Shown: positions 61,270 through 64,000 of the stretch, piece by piece
How positions within the stretch are numbered: position 1 is the first letter of the stretch
Layout of the letters: each line of letters begins with the position of its first letter
DNA from: Spirodela intermedia
Lineage: Eukaryota; Streptophyta; Magnoliopsida; Alismatales; Araceae
Length of the DNA stretch: 64,000 nucleotides
Direction of reading: 5' to 3'
Assembly (NCBI GenBank): GCA_902729315.2
Contig: LR746277.1
Location: 866,001 to 930,000 of the forward strand
Made by a program: the position numbers and the translations under genes
The notes under the pieces: generated by a model
What the model saw: only the letters and a program-made list of their open reading frames with translations
Databases searched by the model: none
Told to the model about the DNA's origin: nothing

Positions 61270-61357
61270 TCTCATGGAGGGTTAATATTTTATACGGAAA
61301 AGAAAAACTTTAGCTGCAGGAATAATTTGAGTTACATAGACGCCAATTAGTGAATGC

Positions 61358-61360
<3 letters not shown>

Positions 61361-61391
<31 letters not shown>
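61361..61391. repeat. (TC)n microsatellite
   Basis: Pure TC tract of about 31 bp. It is flanked on both sides by copies of a segment containing ACTCTCTC...CATGGAGGGT (61264-61281 and 61555-61577), which suggests a diverged local duplication. Confidence 0.9.
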
Positions 61392-61393
<2 letters not shown>

Positions 61394-64000
61394 CCAATGG
61401 CGTGTTCATTATTAGAGATTTAATTCATCACAAAAAAGAGAAAAACTTTCGTTGTATAAATAATTTCACCAGTCATTTGGAAAATTCTCATCCCGTAACT
61501 TTTTCTACATAAATTAAAATCATAAATATTTCAATACTCTATGGCATTCCTCTCACTCTCTCTCCCCATGGAGGGTAGGCTTTATATGAAAACTAATACT
61601 TATGTTATTATCAAAAATCAAATTCATCACAAAAATGAGGAAAACTTTGGTCAAAAACTTTTATTTATATACATATTTATGTAATAATATTTTGTATTAT
61701 TAAAAGGCTCATAGGATCAAGCCTTGATGTGAGAAATAGGCCTGGCCCTTTTACCTTTCAAGCACAATTGGCCCAAAGGGTTTTAAGTGGTGATGTCATC
61801 AAAGCTCCACTAGCATTGTGGGAACCTCCCAAGGGTGGGCATAACCATGAGTACACATGAGATGGCTCACATTTTCATTTGGGGAGCAACTACAAATACA
61901 AAGTGAGTGTAAGTGACTTCTCACTGTCCTAAGTCTACAATGGATTTGATGACAAGATGGGGTTGGGAGCTTTTTGACTTAAAGTCAATGGGGTTGAAAG
62001 TTTGAATCTTTTTAGTAAATAAAGACAATATAATAGCCCCATAGTACTTGATTAGGCTATTTCCAACCTTTGTAAATGATTGCTCTTTTAGGCCCCTATG
62101 TATCTCTACATGACTTGTAGGCCCAACTCTCTCTTGAGAACTAACTTTTAGCATATTTCTCGATACAGTTTCATAGTTTTCTTAATAGTTCCCATGAAAA
62201 ACTCAATTGAGATCGAATAGAAAATGCAGAAATCATGAAAAAAAAATATGATAGCTTGGTAAATTCATCAAAATAGTGACTTAATTTCAAATTGATGTAT
62301 GATTATTTTAATGTTATTTTAAATAATATATAATGTATTTAAATGTGATTTCAGTCTTAAATCCAACAAAGAAAATATGTTATTCATTAAGGTTTTATAA
62401 AAGGCTAATGAATATTTCATAAAATGTGATGTGGGCAAGTCAACTTGCACACTGACAATGCCTCATATTGTTGGAGTGTGGAGGAAGATCTATTGACCTA
62501 TCAACATCTACCATCGAAGTTCCAACAATCAAATACCTTCTACATTGTGGATACACTTGACATTTATTGCACCTTACCAATACAAATGTCACTCCCCATA
62601 TCACATTAAGTGAGCACAAAAAAATAGTTACCATTATAATCTAAGATTCATGTGATTAAAAACATATCTTTCAAGTCAAATCTTTTGAAACCATATTCTA
62701 AGAAATTATTTCTAGGAAAGATACATGTGAAAGATTAAAAATTAGATCATATAGTTTAAATAGTCAACATTATTGGAATCTCATATCTACATATATATCC
62801 TCTCTGCAACTACTTGAAAGTAAAACCCATTAAGATTAACTCTAAGAAAATATCATCCATTACCTTGTTTATTTGGACATATATAAATGCATTCGAATTA
62901 GTTTAATGTCTCGTCTAAATATATCCAACTTATTTGAAAATCATTCAAAAGTGTACCCACATTGTATATTTTTATTACTTATCTCTTCTACAATAAATAA
63001 TACACTCAATTTTTCTTATAAATATTACTATTACACAATTTCAAAGAAGAACAAAAGATGACTGAATCCTTGGCTAACTAAAGATTGGTAGGTTGGACCT
63101 TTATGCCACACTTGATAGTGGTTAAGGCATGTTTTTCATAAGAAGGACCTTTATGCCACATTTGAAAATCAATGCATTAAGGTTAAAAATCACATTTTTA
63201 TTGATGACTACATAGAAGCAAATCTAGCTAGTTTAAAATTTATTTCTTCTTTTGATTTTGTGTGATCATCTTAGTTTTTTTGAACTAGTCAATAGTAAAA
63301 CTCTAATACATATATCATTCATTACAAGTTGCTGCCACCCCACTCCATTCCCCTCAACAAATTTTCATAGAGCTCAATTATAATTGGGCAAGATTTCAGC
63401 CATCCTACTCATTCCTAGTACTAACTATACACATATACTCAACTAGAGTTTATCTACTCTGTCTCATTGCGATAAATTGTACAACTATAAAAGGAACTTT
63501 ACTAGTTTCATCAACTTTTGTCTTTCTCCAGATCTGAACTAGAGAGTTGGAGGGATGCATACAAAGATGAGATGGAGGTAGAGAGAGAGAGATATGTGTG
63601 CTTATGTATCTATCCATTTCTACATGAATATTATGTGAACATATTTATATTTTATATCTAATGAGTGAGAGAGATCACTGGTAACCCTAATCATTTTTAT
63701 ACTAATTTTTAACCAATGAAGAAGAATTGTCTTTTTCTGGTATTTTGATTAAACTTTTTAGCATTTCAGTTTTGTAATTTCAACTTTTTTGGATTTAAAT
63801 TTTCTTAAGTGTTATCTAAAAATATCATAATAATGTCACAATTGTGAGGTTACAATATTAAATTCAGCTTAGAACTATAGTTTCAAAGGAGGATGGACGT
63901 GTTCATTGGGTATCCATGTAGAGCTCAATAGAGCTTCAAGACTACTAAACAACATGGTGAAAACTGAGGTATTTAAACAAAGCTTGTTCATAGAGGGTCC
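61392..64000. other. AT-rich distal flank, no gene recognised
   Basis: Short frames (61921-62154 minus, 62440-62634 minus, 62873-63061 plus) have no recognisable domain. A GA run lies at about 63580-63592. The less AT-rich part 61720-62160 could be an element fragment, but neither terminal repeats nor coding motifs were seen. Confidence 0.5.

Noticed and set aside
1-64000. CRISPR array, operon or bacterial-type system
   Set aside because: Introns, plant gene families and retrotransposons show nuclear plant DNA; no regularly spaced repeats with unique spacers.

Overview
The window is nuclear DNA of a flowering plant. All five recognised genes have plant-type orthologues, many GT-AG introns and no bacterial features. 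Two fragments of chloroplast genes sit in nuclear context. Very GC-rich first exons followed by AT-rich introns and intergenic DNA suggest a monocot, but the species cannot be named from the sequence. Layout: 1-3040 is the 3' part of a clathrin-assembly (AP180/PICALM, ANTH-domain) gene on +. About 4.1-24.5 kb is a nest of decayed retrotransposons. 25.7-28.0 kb is a BSD-domain gene (+). 28.8-39.3 kb is a large gene (+) for a protein with four MATH/TRAF-like domains and a coiled-coil tail. 42.1-50.0 kb is a plastid-targeted alpha/beta-hydrolase gene (+). 52.3-60.6 kb is the CCR4-NOT subunit 10 gene (-), convergent with the hydrolase. The last 3 kb holds no gene I recognise. The five genes are ordinary housekeeping or regulatory genes with no sign of working as a group. 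The retrotransposon nest can be read in layers. The outer element is a Ty3/gypsy chromovirus on the minus strand, with LTRs at about 4115-5021 and 23664-24545. Its gag, protease, RT, integrase and chromodomain remain readable as stop-ridden fragments. A Ty1/copia element (minus) breaks it in the RNase H region. A non-autonomous, gag-only Tat/Athila-type element (11269-18827, minus, TSD GTACT) splits its RT domain. A solo LTR of that same family (20705-22381, TSD TTAGA) lies in the opposite orientation in its gag region. A chimeric plastid fragment (atpA joined to psbC) also lies in the gag region. The most unusual gene-level feature is intron 1 of the BSD gene. It holds a well-preserved antisense ycf2 fragment of plastid origin inside the first copy of a tandem duplication that covers the intron's 3' end and splice acceptor. 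I found no evidence for a wholly new gene system. The interesting content is the insertion history, the organelle-DNA transfers and a few structured repeats. Exon coordinates were worked out by hand from splice-site consensus, reading frame and family conservation. Every junction used keeps the frame open and the summed lengths are multiples of three.
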